Part shown: one piece after another, positions 24,645 through 32,105 of the stretch | How positions within the stretch are numbered: the first letter of the stretch is position 1 | Layout of the letters: each line of letters opens with the position of its first letter | Origin: Streptomyces sp. IMTB 2501 | GTDB taxonomy: Bacteria; Actinomycetota; Actinomycetes; Streptomycetales; Streptomycetaceae | DNA: 64,000 nt | Assembly: GCF_001953885.1 (NCBI RefSeq) | Contig: NZ_MQUS01000034.1 | Coordinates: forward strand, 1-64,000 | Reading direction: 5' to 3' | Translations under genes and position numbers: made by a program | Notes under the pieces: model-generated | The model's database searches: none | What the model was told of the DNA's origin: nothing | The model's input: only the letters and a program-made list of their open reading frames with translations

Positions 24645-25225
24645 GGGTTCACCTCGAAGGCGCGGGTGCGCCGGATCTGGTCCGGGTCGCTCATGGCGGC
24701 CTGGATCTCCTCCTTGCGGCCGTGGTCGATGAAGTGGTCGACCTTGACCTCGATGAAGAGGGCGTCGGCGCGGACCGCGACGGGCCCGTCGGGGGCGCCG
24801 ACGCGTCCGGTGGCGGTGGAGTAGATCTTCCGTCCGGCGACGGCGGTGACCTCGGCCTCCAGGTAGAGCGTGGTGCCCACCGGGACGGGCCGCACGAAGT
24901 CGGTCTCCAGCCGGCCGGTGACGGCGATGGTGCGCAGCAGCCAGTTCAGCGAGCCCAGGGTCTCGTCGAGGGCCGTGGTCAGCACTCCGCCGTGCGCGAG
25001 GCCCGGGGCGCCCTGGTGGGCGGGCTGGACGGTGAACTCGGCGGTCAGCGAGACACCCGCACCGGCCCGGGCCTCCAGGTGCAGTCCGTGCGACTGCCCG
25101 GGGCCACATCCGAAACAGTGTTCGTAGTGGGCGCCGAGGAGTTCTCCGGGCGCGGGTGCGTCGGGGTGCCGTACCGGTTTCACCGCGTCGGCGGGAGGCT
25201 GAAGTCGTGCGGAACTACCACTCAC
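24641..25225 (-). CDS. PaaI/hotdog-fold thioesterase
   Basis: 194 aa from GTG 25225; a longer open frame reaches across the divergent gene and is rejected. HCFGCGPGQSHGLHLEA and the core AHGGVLTTALDETLGSL identify a hotdog thioesterase; Asp/Glu in LDETLG is the probable catalytic acid. Expected to hydrolyse acyl-CoA or acyl-ACP; the substrate is unknown. Coupled to dut by overlap. Confidence 0.87.
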   Translation of the reverse strand: MSGSSARLQPPADAVKPVRHPDAPAPGELLGAHYEHCFGCGPGQSHGLHLEARAGAGVSLTAEFTVQPAHQGAPGLAHGGVLTTALDETLGSLNWLLRTIAVTGRLETDFVRPVPVGTTLYLEAEVTAVAGRKIYSTATGRVGAPDGPVAVRADALFIEVKVDHFIDHGRKEEIQAAMSDPDQIRRTRAFEVNP

Positions 25226-25283
25226 AGCCGCAGACCTTACCCGCGCGTCGGCGCGATGCGGATCCCGTGCCAAGCTTGGCTCC

Positions 25284-25748
25284 ATGCAGCTCTCCGCCAC
25301 CCCGTACGAAGAACGCCTCACCGCCCCCCGCTCGTGGTGGCTGATCAGCCTTCTCGTGGGTGTCTCGTTCGCCCTGATCCTGCTTCCCTTCGGCACCCTG
25401 CCGCTGCTCGGGGGCCTGGTCGGCGGTACGGCCGCGGCGGCGGTGGTCGCGAGCGCGTACGGCTCGCCGCGCATCCGTGTCGTGGGTGACTCGCTGATCG
25501 CGGGCGAGGCGAAGATCCCGGTGTCGGCGCTGGGCGAGGCGGAGGTGCTGGACGCGGAGGAGGCCCGCGCCTGGCGGACGTACAAGGCCGACACACGCGC
25601 GTTCCTGCTGCTACGGGCCTACATCCCCGGGGCGCTGCGGGTGGAGGTCACGGACCCGGAGGACCCGACGCCGTACCTGTACCTGTCGACGCGGGAGCCG
25701 GAGAAGCTGGCGGCGGCGATCGAGGCGGCCCGCACGGCGAACGCCTAG
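25284..25748 (+). CDS. DUF3093 membrane protein
   Basis: 154 aa from ATG 25284. YEERLTAPRSWWLISLL starts the family signature, with two adjacent helices (WLISLLVGVSFALILLPF and LLGGLVGGTAAAAVVASAY) and a soluble C-terminal half (DSLIAGEAKIPVSALGEAEVLD through YLYLSTREPEKLAAAI). Widespread in actinobacteria, function unknown. It is divergent from the thioesterase gene; its stop codon shares the palindrome CTAG with the stop of the convergent gene. Confidence 0.88.
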   Translation: MQLSATPYEERLTAPRSWWLISLLVGVSFALILLPFGTLPLLGGLVGGTAAAAVVASAYGSPRIRVVGDSLIAGEAKIPVSALGEAEVLDAEEARAWRTYKADTRAFLLLRAYIPGALRVEVTDPEDPTPYLYLSTREPEKLAAAIEAARTANA

Positions 25749-26668
25749 GCCTCTTCGGCCTCTTCGGGAAAGTCTCGCAGTTGCAAAGGCTCCGCCGGCT
25801 TCTCCAGCGGCGGCAGCTCCGCCAGGTCCTCCCAGGGAACCTGGATCCTGCGCAGGTCCGCCCGGACATGGGCGGCGAGCTTCTTGGTGTCCCGGCGGTT
25901 CATGACCGCGCCGACCGCCGCGCCCACCATGAACGGCATGAGGCTGGGCAGGTCCCGGACCACGCGCTTCATGATCCGCTGGCGCAGTTCGCGCTTCATG
26001 TGGCCGCCCAGGGCCGTGTCGTACGTCGACGGCTTCATCACGTCGATTCCGCGCTCCCCCGACCAGGAGGACAGATACGCGGTGCTGCGGGTCTTCAGGT
26101 TTCCCGGCGGTCGTACGCCGTAGACCTCGTGGAGTTCGGCGACGAGCTTCAGCTCGATCGCGGCGACCCCGGTGATCTCCGCTGCCAGCTCGGTCGGCAT
26201 GGCCGGCGGTACCGGCAGCATCGCCGCCGCTCCGATCCCGGCTCCGATCGTCGACGTGCCGGCCGCCGCGCCCGCCACGAGCTTGTCGGCGAGTTCCTCG
26301 GGCCCGAGGTCCGGGAACTGCCTGCGCAGGGTCGCGAGGTCGCGTACGGGGACACGCGGGGCGATGTCGATGATCCGGTCCGCGAGGTACGACAGGCCCG
26401 CGCGGGCCCGGCTGCCGCCCCTGCGCACCCCTTCCCGGGCCATGTCCCGGGCTTTGTCACGCATCACCGCGGCCCGTCGCCGAGCGACGGGCGCGGGCTG
26501 CCTCACCGGCTCCGGGTGGTCAGTCCGGTCGGTTGCCGGTTCGAACGGGGCCACCGCTCCCGGTGAGCCCCGCCCGTCGTCACGCGCGCTGTGCGGGCCG
26601 CCGAGCGGCCCCTCGTCCGCCTTTCCCAGAGAGAGGCGGCGCTTCCGTGGAGGGGTCGAGCCAGTCAT
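25745..26668 (-). CDS. Conserved actinobacterial protein, possible membrane-associated
   Basis: 307 aa from ATG 26668. The N-terminal 70 residues are charged and disordered; the rest is helical with glycine/alanine-rich hydrophobic stretches (GTSTIGAGIGAAAMLPVPPAMP, SLMPFMVGAAVGAV, the first shown in two halves of a glycine zipper). ITGVAAIELKLVAELHEVYG and the C-terminal VPWEDLAELPPLEKP are recognisable conserved blocks, but I cannot name the family. Stop codon TAG lies in CTAG 25745-25748, shared with the DUF3093 gene. Confidence 0.75.
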   Translation of the reverse strand: MTGSTPPRKRRLSLGKADEGPLGGPHSARDDGRGSPGAVAPFEPATDRTDHPEPVRQPAPVARRRAAVMRDKARDMAREGVRRGGSRARAGLSYLADRIIDIAPRVPVRDLATLRRQFPDLGPEELADKLVAGAAAGTSTIGAGIGAAAMLPVPPAMPTELAAEITGVAAIELKLVAELHEVYGVRPPGNLKTRSTAYLSSWSGERGIDVMKPSTYDTALGGHMKRELRQRIMKRVVRDLPSLMPFMVGAAVGAVMNRRDTKKLAAHVRADLRRIQVPWEDLAELPPLEKPAEPLQLRDFPEEAEEA

Positions 26669-26681
26669 GGCCGACCCGACC

Positions 26682-26978
26682 TCAGTCGCAGTCGCGGCAG
26701 ATCGGCTGACCGTTCTTCTCACGGGCCAGCTGGCTGCGGTGATGCACCAGGAAGCAGCTCATGCAGGTGAACTCGTCCTGCTGCTTCGGCAGCACCCGGA
26801 CGGCCAGCTCCTCGTTCGAGAGGTCGGCGCCCGGCAGTTCGAGGCCTTCGGCGGCCTCGAACTCGTCGACGTCCACCGACGAGGTGGACTTGTCGTTCCT
26901 CCGGGCCTTCAGCTCTTCGAGACTGTCCGAGTCGACGTCGTCGTCGGTCTTGCGTGGAGTGTCGTAATCGGTTGCCAT
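26682..26978 (-). CDS. DUF4193 zinc-ribbon-like protein
   Basis: 98 aa from ATG 26978 (GGGGGAGAGCGAT upstream). Acidic N-terminal half and a C-terminal CMSCFLVHHRSQLA ... CRDCD four-Cys arrangement that probably binds zinc. The family is highly conserved in actinobacteria and is related by context to stress and cell-cycle genes; biochemical role unknown. It lies 13 bp upstream of the preceding entry, so one transcript is likely. Its long upstream region is AT-rich and structured. Confidence 0.9.
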   Translation of the reverse strand: MATDYDTPRKTDDDVDSDSLEELKARRNDKSTSSVDVDEFEAAEGLELPGADLSNEELAVRVLPKQQDEFTCMSCFLVHHRSQLAREKNGQPICRDCD

Positions 26979-27393
26979 ATCGCTCTCCCCCTCTGGGTGT
27001 CTGCGGTGTCTCCAGCGCACGTAACGCGTGAGAGGCCGGACTTGTGCCCGACCTGAGGCGGAGATTTTGCCTCACATCAAGGTCTGTTACTCAATCGACA
27101 CCCAACCCGACCCCTCAAGAGTGATCGACTTGGATGGCGGTGAGGACCGTACACGGTTCGAATGTCGCACCTCAAAGGCGCCTCACCGTGTACTTCCCGT
27201 GATCAAGACCCCTGAAAACCAGGACTTTCCCGGCTTTCTACCATGTTTCGTGATCACGGAGAGTACATGGCCGAAAATCCGTCCATGTGATCGATCACAC
27301 AACAGGAAGCTCATTCGGCGGCTGAAAAATTCCGCGTGAAGCGAACATCCCTCGCGTGTGTCGATTCCCGGTTCACGGCGGTCCCGTCACGAA
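26979..27393. other. AT-rich regulatory region of about 415 bp
   Basis: Markedly lower GC than its surroundings. It contains two alternative hairpins sharing one strand (27139-27193), palindromes CGTGATCACG (27249-27258) and TGTGATCGATCACA (27286-27299), and further GTGATC copies near 27121 and 27199. No convincing gene: the one frame of about 100 codons is not Streptomyces-like. It must contain the promoter of the DUF4193 gene. Confidence 0.6.
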
Positions 27394-28641
27394 TCACAAC
27401 GGTAGTGTGACCCGCATCACCAGGCCGCCGCCCTCGCGGGGCTGCGCCACGATATGGCCGCCGTGTGCGCGGGCCACGGACCGGGCGATGGACAGCCCGA
27501 GGCCGACACCCTTGTCGCTCCCCGTGCGCTCCGTACGGAGCCGCCTGAAGGGCTCGAAGAGGTTGTCGATCTCGTACGCCGGCACCACCGGCCCGGTGTT
27601 CGTGACGGTCAGCACCGCCTGCCCGTGCTGGACCTCGGTGGTCACCTCGACCCAGCCGTCCTCGCTCACGTTGTACCGCACCGCGTTCTGCACCAGGTTC
27701 AGGGCGATCCGCTCCAGCAGGACGCCGTTGCCCTGCACCACGGCGGGCTTGCGCTCGCCGCGGACCTTCACACCCTTGGCCTCGGCCTCGCCGTGCACCT
27801 GGTCGATGGCCTGGGTGGCCACCTCGGCCAGGTCGACCGGCTTGCGCTCGACGATCTGGTTGTCGCTGCGGGCGAGCAGCAGCAGGCCCTCTACCAGTTG
27901 CTCGCTGCGTTCGTTGGTGGCCAGCAGCGTCTTGCCGAGCTGCTGCAGCTCCACCGGGGCATTCGGGTCCGACAGGTGTACTTCGAGGAGCGTTCTGTTG
28001 ATCGCGAGCGGGGTGCGCAGCTCGTGGGAGGCGTTGCCGACGAAGCGCTGCTGGGCGGTGAAGGCCCGCTGCAGCCGCTCCAGCATGTCGTCGAAGGTGT
28101 CCGCCAGCTCCTTCAGCTCGTCGTCCGGGCCGTCCAGCTCGATCCGCCGGGACAGGTCGGAGCCGGCCACCTGGCGGGCGGTGCGGGTGATCCGGCCGAG
28201 CGGGGACAGCACCCGGCCGGCCATCGCGTAGCCGAACGCGAAGGCGATCACGGCGAGGCCCAGCAGGGCCAGCAGCGAACGGCTGAGCAGGTCGTCCAGG
28301 GCCGTCTGGCGCTGCTGGTCCACGCAGTGCGCGATCGCGTCGTTGAAGTCCGACAGCGGCAGGCTGGTGGTGTTGATCGCGGGGCAGTTGTCGCTGGAGA
28401 CCCGTATCGACGTACCGCTGACGATCTTGAACAGGGGCTGGTTGCCCGTGCTGATGGCCTGCGCGGCGAGCAGGTAGATGATCGACAGCAGCAGGATGCC
28501 GGCGATCAGGAACATGCCGCCGTACAGCAGCGTGAGCCGTATGCGGATGGTGGGGCGCAGCCACGGGAACGGGGCCTGCGGCCTCCTGGGGTCCCAGGTG
28601 GGCCTCGGTGGCGCCTGCGGCGGCGCGGGGGTCGCGGCCAT
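27394..28641 (-). CDS. cutS: CutS sensor histidine kinase
   Basis: 415 aa from ATG 28641. Two transmembrane helices (about 33-60 and 122-145) enclose a sensor loop with Cys86 and Cys106, then HAMP, H-box SHELRTPLAINRTLLEV, N-box NLVQNAVRYN, and GVGLGLSIARSVARAHGG. The protein matches my memory of Streptomyces CutS. CutRS was first linked to copper and later to secretion quality control; the two extracytoplasmic cysteines are thought to sense redox or secretion state. It follows cutR by 6 bp. Confidence 0.93.
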   Translation of the reverse strand: MAATPAPPQAPPRPTWDPRRPQAPFPWLRPTIRIRLTLLYGGMFLIAGILLLSIIYLLAAQAISTGNQPLFKIVSGTSIRVSSDNCPAINTTSLPLSDFNDAIAHCVDQQRQTALDDLLSRSLLALLGLAVIAFAFGYAMAGRVLSPLGRITRTARQVAGSDLSRRIELDGPDDELKELADTFDDMLERLQRAFTAQQRFVGNASHELRTPLAINRTLLEVHLSDPNAPVELQQLGKTLLATNERSEQLVEGLLLLARSDNQIVERKPVDLAEVATQAIDQVHGEAEAKGVKVRGERKPAVVQGNGVLLERIALNLVQNAVRYNVSEDGWVEVTTEVQHGQAVLTVTNTGPVVPAYEIDNLFEPFRRLRTERTGSDKGVGLGLSIARSVARAHGGHIVAQPREGGGLVMRVTLPL

Positions 28642-28647
28642 GGCGGA

Positions 28648-29301
28648 TCAGATCCGGTAGCCGGAGCCGGGGACGGTCACGATCACCGGCGGCTCACCGA
28701 GCTTGCGGCGCAGGGTCATCACGGTGACGCGCACGACGTTGGTGAACGGGTCCGTGTTCTCGTCCCATGCCTTCTCCAGCAGCTGCTCCGCCGAGACCAC
28801 CGCGCCCTCACTGCGCATGAGCACCTCCAGCACAGCGAACTCCTTGGGCGCGAGCTGGATCTCCTTGCCCTCGCGGAAGACCTCGCGACGGTTGGGGTCG
28901 AGCTTGATCCCGGCGCGCTCCAGGACGGGCGGCAGGGGCACGCTCGTACGGCGGCCGAGGGCGCGCACACGCGCGATCAGCTCGCTGAACGCGAAGGGCT
29001 TGGGCAGATAGTCGTCGGCGCCGATCTCCAGGCCCTCGACACGGTCACTGACGTCGCCGGAGGCCGTGAGCATGAGCACGCGCGTGGGCATGCCCAGCTC
29101 GACGATCTTGCGGCAGACGTCATCGCCGTGCACGAGCGGGAGGTCGCGGTCGAGGACGACCACGTCGTAGTCGTTGACGCCGATGCGCTCCAGGGCGGCC
29201 GCACCGTCGTACACGACGTCGACGGCCATGGCCTCCCGGCGCAGTCCGGTGGCCACCGCATCGGCGAGCAGCTGCTCGTCCTCGACGACGAGTACGCGCA
29301 C
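28648..29301 (-). CDS. cutR: CutR response regulator
   Basis: 217 aa from ATG 29301, the length I remember for Streptomyces CutR. OmpR class: VEDE at 7-10, phosphoacceptor Asp51 in VVVLDRDLP, Lys in DDYLPKPFAF; winged helix with LAPKEFAVLEVLM and VIVTVPGSGYRI. First gene of the cutRS operon. A GTAAG direct repeat about 100 bp upstream (29401-29416) is a possible autoregulatory site. Confidence 0.94.
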   Translation of the reverse strand: MRVLVVEDEQLLADAVATGLRREAMAVDVVYDGAAALERIGVNDYDVVVLDRDLPLVHGDDVCRKIVELGMPTRVLMLTASGDVSDRVEGLEIGADDYLPKPFAFSELIARVRALGRRTSVPLPPVLERAGIKLDPNRREVFREGKEIQLAPKEFAVLEVLMRSEGAVVSAEQLLEKAWDENTDPFTNVVRVTVMTLRRKLGEPPVIVTVPGSGYRI

Positions 29302-29717
29302 GTCGCTTGTCCTTCCTCATGTCCACCCGCGTAGCGCGCCGTGGACGCGTGCGGGCAGGGGTCTTCGTAGGGTGTGACCTCCATCCTGCCCTTTTCGGCC
29401 GTAAGTCGGCTGTAAGGCGGGTTGTGGGCCGCAGAGATCCGCGCTCCGGGGCAGGAATACGAGATTTTCTCTTCCGGTTGAGGTTTCCGGGGAAGGGAGC
29501 GGGGGGAGGACCGCTTTACACCCCGCGATCACGCTCTGCATGTGCCGTAGCACCATGCGGTACACAGCGATCCGCTTCGCCAGAGTGGGCGCGGGTGTCC
29601 GGCACCGTCGCCGCCCGGCAGGGCAGCGCTGGGCACCTGTGAGAGACGTGATCGCCCCTTTCCCAACCGGCACACCCCCGTGCCACCGACCCACGACCCA
29701 GGACGAGGGGGCGCAGC
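29302..29717. other. Intergenic region of about 415 bp, divergent promoters
   Basis: Lies between divergent cutR and the 57-aa gene. Apart from the GTAAG repeat at 29401-29416 and the ribosome-binding site GAGGGGG near 29705, I see no gene or strong hairpin. Confidence 0.55.
29401..29416. promoter_or_regulatory. GTAAG direct repeat, candidate CutR site
   Basis: GTAAG-N6-GTAAG, 11 bp from start to start, upstream of cutR. OmpR-class regulators bind such one-turn direct repeats, and I recall a TAAG-type repeat reported for CutR, though not its exact spacing. Confidence 0.5.
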
Positions 29718-29891
29718 ATGGACGCTTTCACCGCAGGACTTCTGCAGCGCATAAGGGCGACCGAGTCCGACCTGTCGCGGGCTCGTGACGAGGGTGACGA
29801 CTTCCTTGTCGAAGTGGAGCAGGCAGAGCTCGACGACCTGCGACGCCTCGCCGCCGAACACGGTGTGGAGGTCGGCGCGTCACGCGTCTGA
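29718..29891 (+). CDS. Small conserved-looking protein, 57 aa
   Basis: ATG 29718 with GAGGGGG 7 nt upstream; below common ORF length cut-offs. Soluble and strongly helical/acidic: RIRATESDLSRARDEGDDF and VEQAELDDLRRLAAEHG suggest a short coiled coil. No domain assigned. Streptomyces-like codon usage and a strong terminator directly after it support a real gene. Confidence 0.7.
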   Translation: MDAFTAGLLQRIRATESDLSRARDEGDDFLVEVEQAELDDLRRLAAEHGVEVGASRV

Positions 29892-29910
29892 TCGGCCCGA
29901 GAGCGCAAAA

Positions 29911-29947
29911 GAGGGGACCCCGGCGAATCCAGCGCCGGGGTCCCCTC
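29911..29947. terminator. Strong bidirectional terminator
   Basis: Perfect 15-bp stem (GAGGGGACCCCGGCG at 29911-29925 with 29933-29947) and 7-nt loop, preceded by AAAA and lying between convergent genes. Confidence 0.85.
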
Positions 29948-29974
29948 GCGTTCATCGGCCGGAGCCGGCCACGG

Positions 29975-30787
29975 TCAGTCGTGCCACGCTCCGAAGTCCT
30001 CCAGCAGCCCCTGCAGCGGCTCGAACACCCCCGGCGACCCGGCCACGGTCAGATCCCGCGACGGCCCCTGCCCGGGCCGCCCGCCGACCAGCGCACCCGC
30101 CTCCCGGGCGATCAGGTCCCCGGCGGCGAAGTCCCACGCGTTGAGACCCCGCTCGAAGTAGCCGTCGAGCCGGCCACAGGCCACGTCGCACAGGTCGACC
30201 GCCGCCGACCCGCTGCGCCGGATGTCCCGCAGCAGCGGGATCAGCCGGGCGGCCACCTCGGCCTGATGGGTGCGGACCTCGGACACGTAGTTGAAGCCGG
30301 TGGAGACCAGCGCCTGGTCCAGCGGGGGCGCGGGCCGGCAGGCGAGTGCCCGCCCGCCCTTCCACGCGCCCGTCACCCACGCGCCGCCCCCGCGTACGGC
30401 GTGGTACGTCTCGCCGCGCATCGGAGCCGCGACGACAGCGGCGACCGTCTCACCGTCCTGCTCGGCGGCGATGGACACCGCCCAGGTCGGCAGGCCGTAG
30501 AGGTAGTTCACCGTGCCGTCGAGCGGGTCGATCACCCAGCGGATGCCGCTGCTGCCCGCGCTGGAGGCGCCCTCCTCGCCGAGGAAGCCGTCGTCGGGCC
30601 GCCGGCCGGAGATCAGGTCGGTGATCAGCTTCTCGGCCGCGATGTCCATCTCGGTGACGACGTCGATCGGGCTGGACTTGGTCCTCGCCACGGCCAGGTC
30701 GGCCGGGCGGCCGTCCCGCAGCAGCTCTCCGGCGCGGCGGGCGGCCTCGTGGGCCAGTTCCAGCAGTTCCCGGTGCAGGTCGGTCAC
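29975..30787 (-). CDS. Inositol monophosphatase family protein
   Basis: 270 aa from GTG 30787 (GGAG just upstream). Metal-binding motifs: GEEGA (about 70-74), WVIDPLDGTVNYLYG (84-98) and WDFAAGDLIAREAGA near the C-terminus; KSSPIDVVTEMD opens the fold. Mg2+-dependent removal of phosphate from inositol-1-phosphate or related sugars; in actinobacteria this supports inositol and mycothiol supply. It directly follows ferrochelatase (8 bp apart) and is probably co-transcribed with it. Confidence 0.9.
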   Translation of the reverse strand: MTDLHRELLELAHEAARRAGELLRDGRPADLAVARTKSSPIDVVTEMDIAAEKLITDLISGRRPDDGFLGEEGASSAGSSGIRWVIDPLDGTVNYLYGLPTWAVSIAAEQDGETVAAVVAAPMRGETYHAVRGGGAWVTGAWKGGRALACRPAPPLDQALVSTGFNYVSEVRTHQAEVAARLIPLLRDIRRSGSAAVDLCDVACGRLDGYFERGLNAWDFAAGDLIAREAGALVGGRPGQGPSRDLTVAGSPGVFEPLQGLLEDFGAWHD

Positions 30788-30795
30788 GGGTCTCC

Positions 30796-31923
30796 TCACG
30801 CGTAGGGGCTGTCGGCGCCGGCGGCGGCCGGGTGGGGGGCGCGGGCCGGGCAGCAGCCGACCGGGCAGAGGTTGTGGGACGGCCCGAGGGCGCCCAGGGC
30901 ACAGGGGGTGACCTCCTGGCCGCGCTCCACCGTGGCGCGCTCGGTGATCAGCTCGCGGACGGCGGCGGCGAACCGCGGGTCGGCGCCGACCGTGGCCGAG
31001 CGGCGCACGGGCAGGCCCAGTTCCTCGGCCTTGGCCTTGGCCTCGGTGTCGAGGTCGTACAGAACCTCCATGTGGTCGGAGACGAAGCCGATGGGCGCCA
31101 TGACGACGGCGGGGACGCCCTGGGTGTGCGCCGCCTCCAGGTGGTCGCAGATGTCCGGCTCCAGCCACGGGATGTGCGGGGCGCCGGAACGGGACTGGTA
31201 GACCAGCCTCCAGGGGTGGTCGATCCCGGTGCGCTCGCGGACGGCGTCGGCGATCAGCTGGGCCACGTCCAGATGCTGCTCGACATAGGCTCCGCCCTCC
31301 CCGTGGACCTCGACGGGGCCGGAGGTGTCGGCGGCGGAGGTCGGGATGGAGTGCGTGGTGAAGGCGATGTGGGCGCCCGCGCGGACGTCCTCGGGGAGGT
31401 CGGCGAGGGAGCGCAGCACGCCGTCGATCATGGGCTCGACGAAGCCGGGGTGGTTGAAGTAGTGCCGCAGCTTGTCGACCCTCGGCGGCTCGGTCCCCTC
31501 GGCCTCCAGCGTGGCCAGCGCGTCGGCGAGGTTCTCGCGGTACTGACGGCAGCCCGAGTAGGAGGCGTAGGCGCTGGTGGCGAGCACGAGGATGCGGCGG
31601 CGGCCGTCGGCGGCCATCTCGCGCAGGGTGTCCGTCAGATACGGCGCCCAGTTGCGGTTGCCCCAGTACACCGGCAGGTCGAGGCCGTGCTCGGCGAAGT
31701 CCTTGCGCAGGGCGTCCAGCAGGGCGCGGTTCTGGTCGTTGATGGGGCTGACCCCACCGAACAGGAAGTAGTGCTGCCCTACTTCCTTCAGGCGTTCCTT
31801 CGGGATGCCGCGCCCCCGTGTGACGTTCTCCAGGAAGGGGACCACGTCGTCCGGGCCTTCAGGGCCGCCGAAGGAGAGCAGGAGCAGGGCGTCGTACGGG
31901 GTGGCATCGAGCGCGTCTGGCAT
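30796..31923 (-). CDS. hemH: Ferrochelatase (coproporphyrin type)
   Basis: 375 aa from ATG 31923. LLLLSFGGPEGPDDVVPFLENV starts the fold (in part LLLSFGGPEGPDDV), with catalytic His in FTTHSIP and Glu in GFVSDHMEVLYDLD. The C-terminal CALGALGPSHNLCPVGCC supplies the [2Fe-2S] cysteines seen in actinobacterial enzymes. In this phylum it inserts Fe2+ into coproporphyrin III (CpfC in current nomenclature) rather than protoporphyrin. A partial iron-box-like sequence lies upstream at 32038-32051. Confidence 0.94.
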   Translation of the reverse strand: MPDALDATPYDALLLLSFGGPEGPDDVVPFLENVTRGRGIPKERLKEVGQHYFLFGGVSPINDQNRALLDALRKDFAEHGLDLPVYWGNRNWAPYLTDTLREMAADGRRRILVLATSAYASYSGCRQYRENLADALATLEAEGTEPPRVDKLRHYFNHPGFVEPMIDGVLRSLADLPEDVRAGAHIAFTTHSIPTSAADTSGPVEVHGEGGAYVEQHLDVAQLIADAVRERTGIDHPWRLVYQSRSGAPHIPWLEPDICDHLEAAHTQGVPAVVMAPIGFVSDHMEVLYDLDTEAKAKAEELGLPVRRSATVGADPRFAAAVRELITERATVERGQEVTPCALGALGPSHNLCPVGCCPARAPHPAAAGADSPYA

Positions 31924-32037
31924 GTCTCGATCCTGCCACCCGCCTCTGACAGCCGGGGAACAGCTGGGTGACGAGTCGGATTCCAGTGGGTTTAGCCCGG
32001 TTTTCCCTCCGTCATTCCACGGTCACCCGGGGTGTCA

Positions 32038-32051
32038 TTAGGGTCACCTAA
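32038..32051. promoter_or_regulatory. Partial iron-box-like palindrome
   Basis: TTAGGGTCACCTAA, with TTAGG/CCTAA arms, between divergent ferrochelatase and MFS genes. Aligned to the 19-bp DmdR1 box it matches 14 positions, mostly the right-hand side; the outer left arm is missing, so regulation is uncertain. Confidence 0.35.
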
Positions 32052-32105
32052 CTCGTAAGCTGTATCAGCTGCATTCGCGCCTTACCGAGTCGCCCCGGAG
32101 ACCAC

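Noticed and set aside
25226..25594. Longer thioesterase start
   Set aside because: Would run antisense through the DUF3093 gene and adds no family sequence.
27028..27339. 103-codon plus-strand frame in the AT-rich region
   Set aside because: Codon use does not follow the local third-position GC bias and there is no ribosome-binding site; the sequence is better explained as regulatory DNA.
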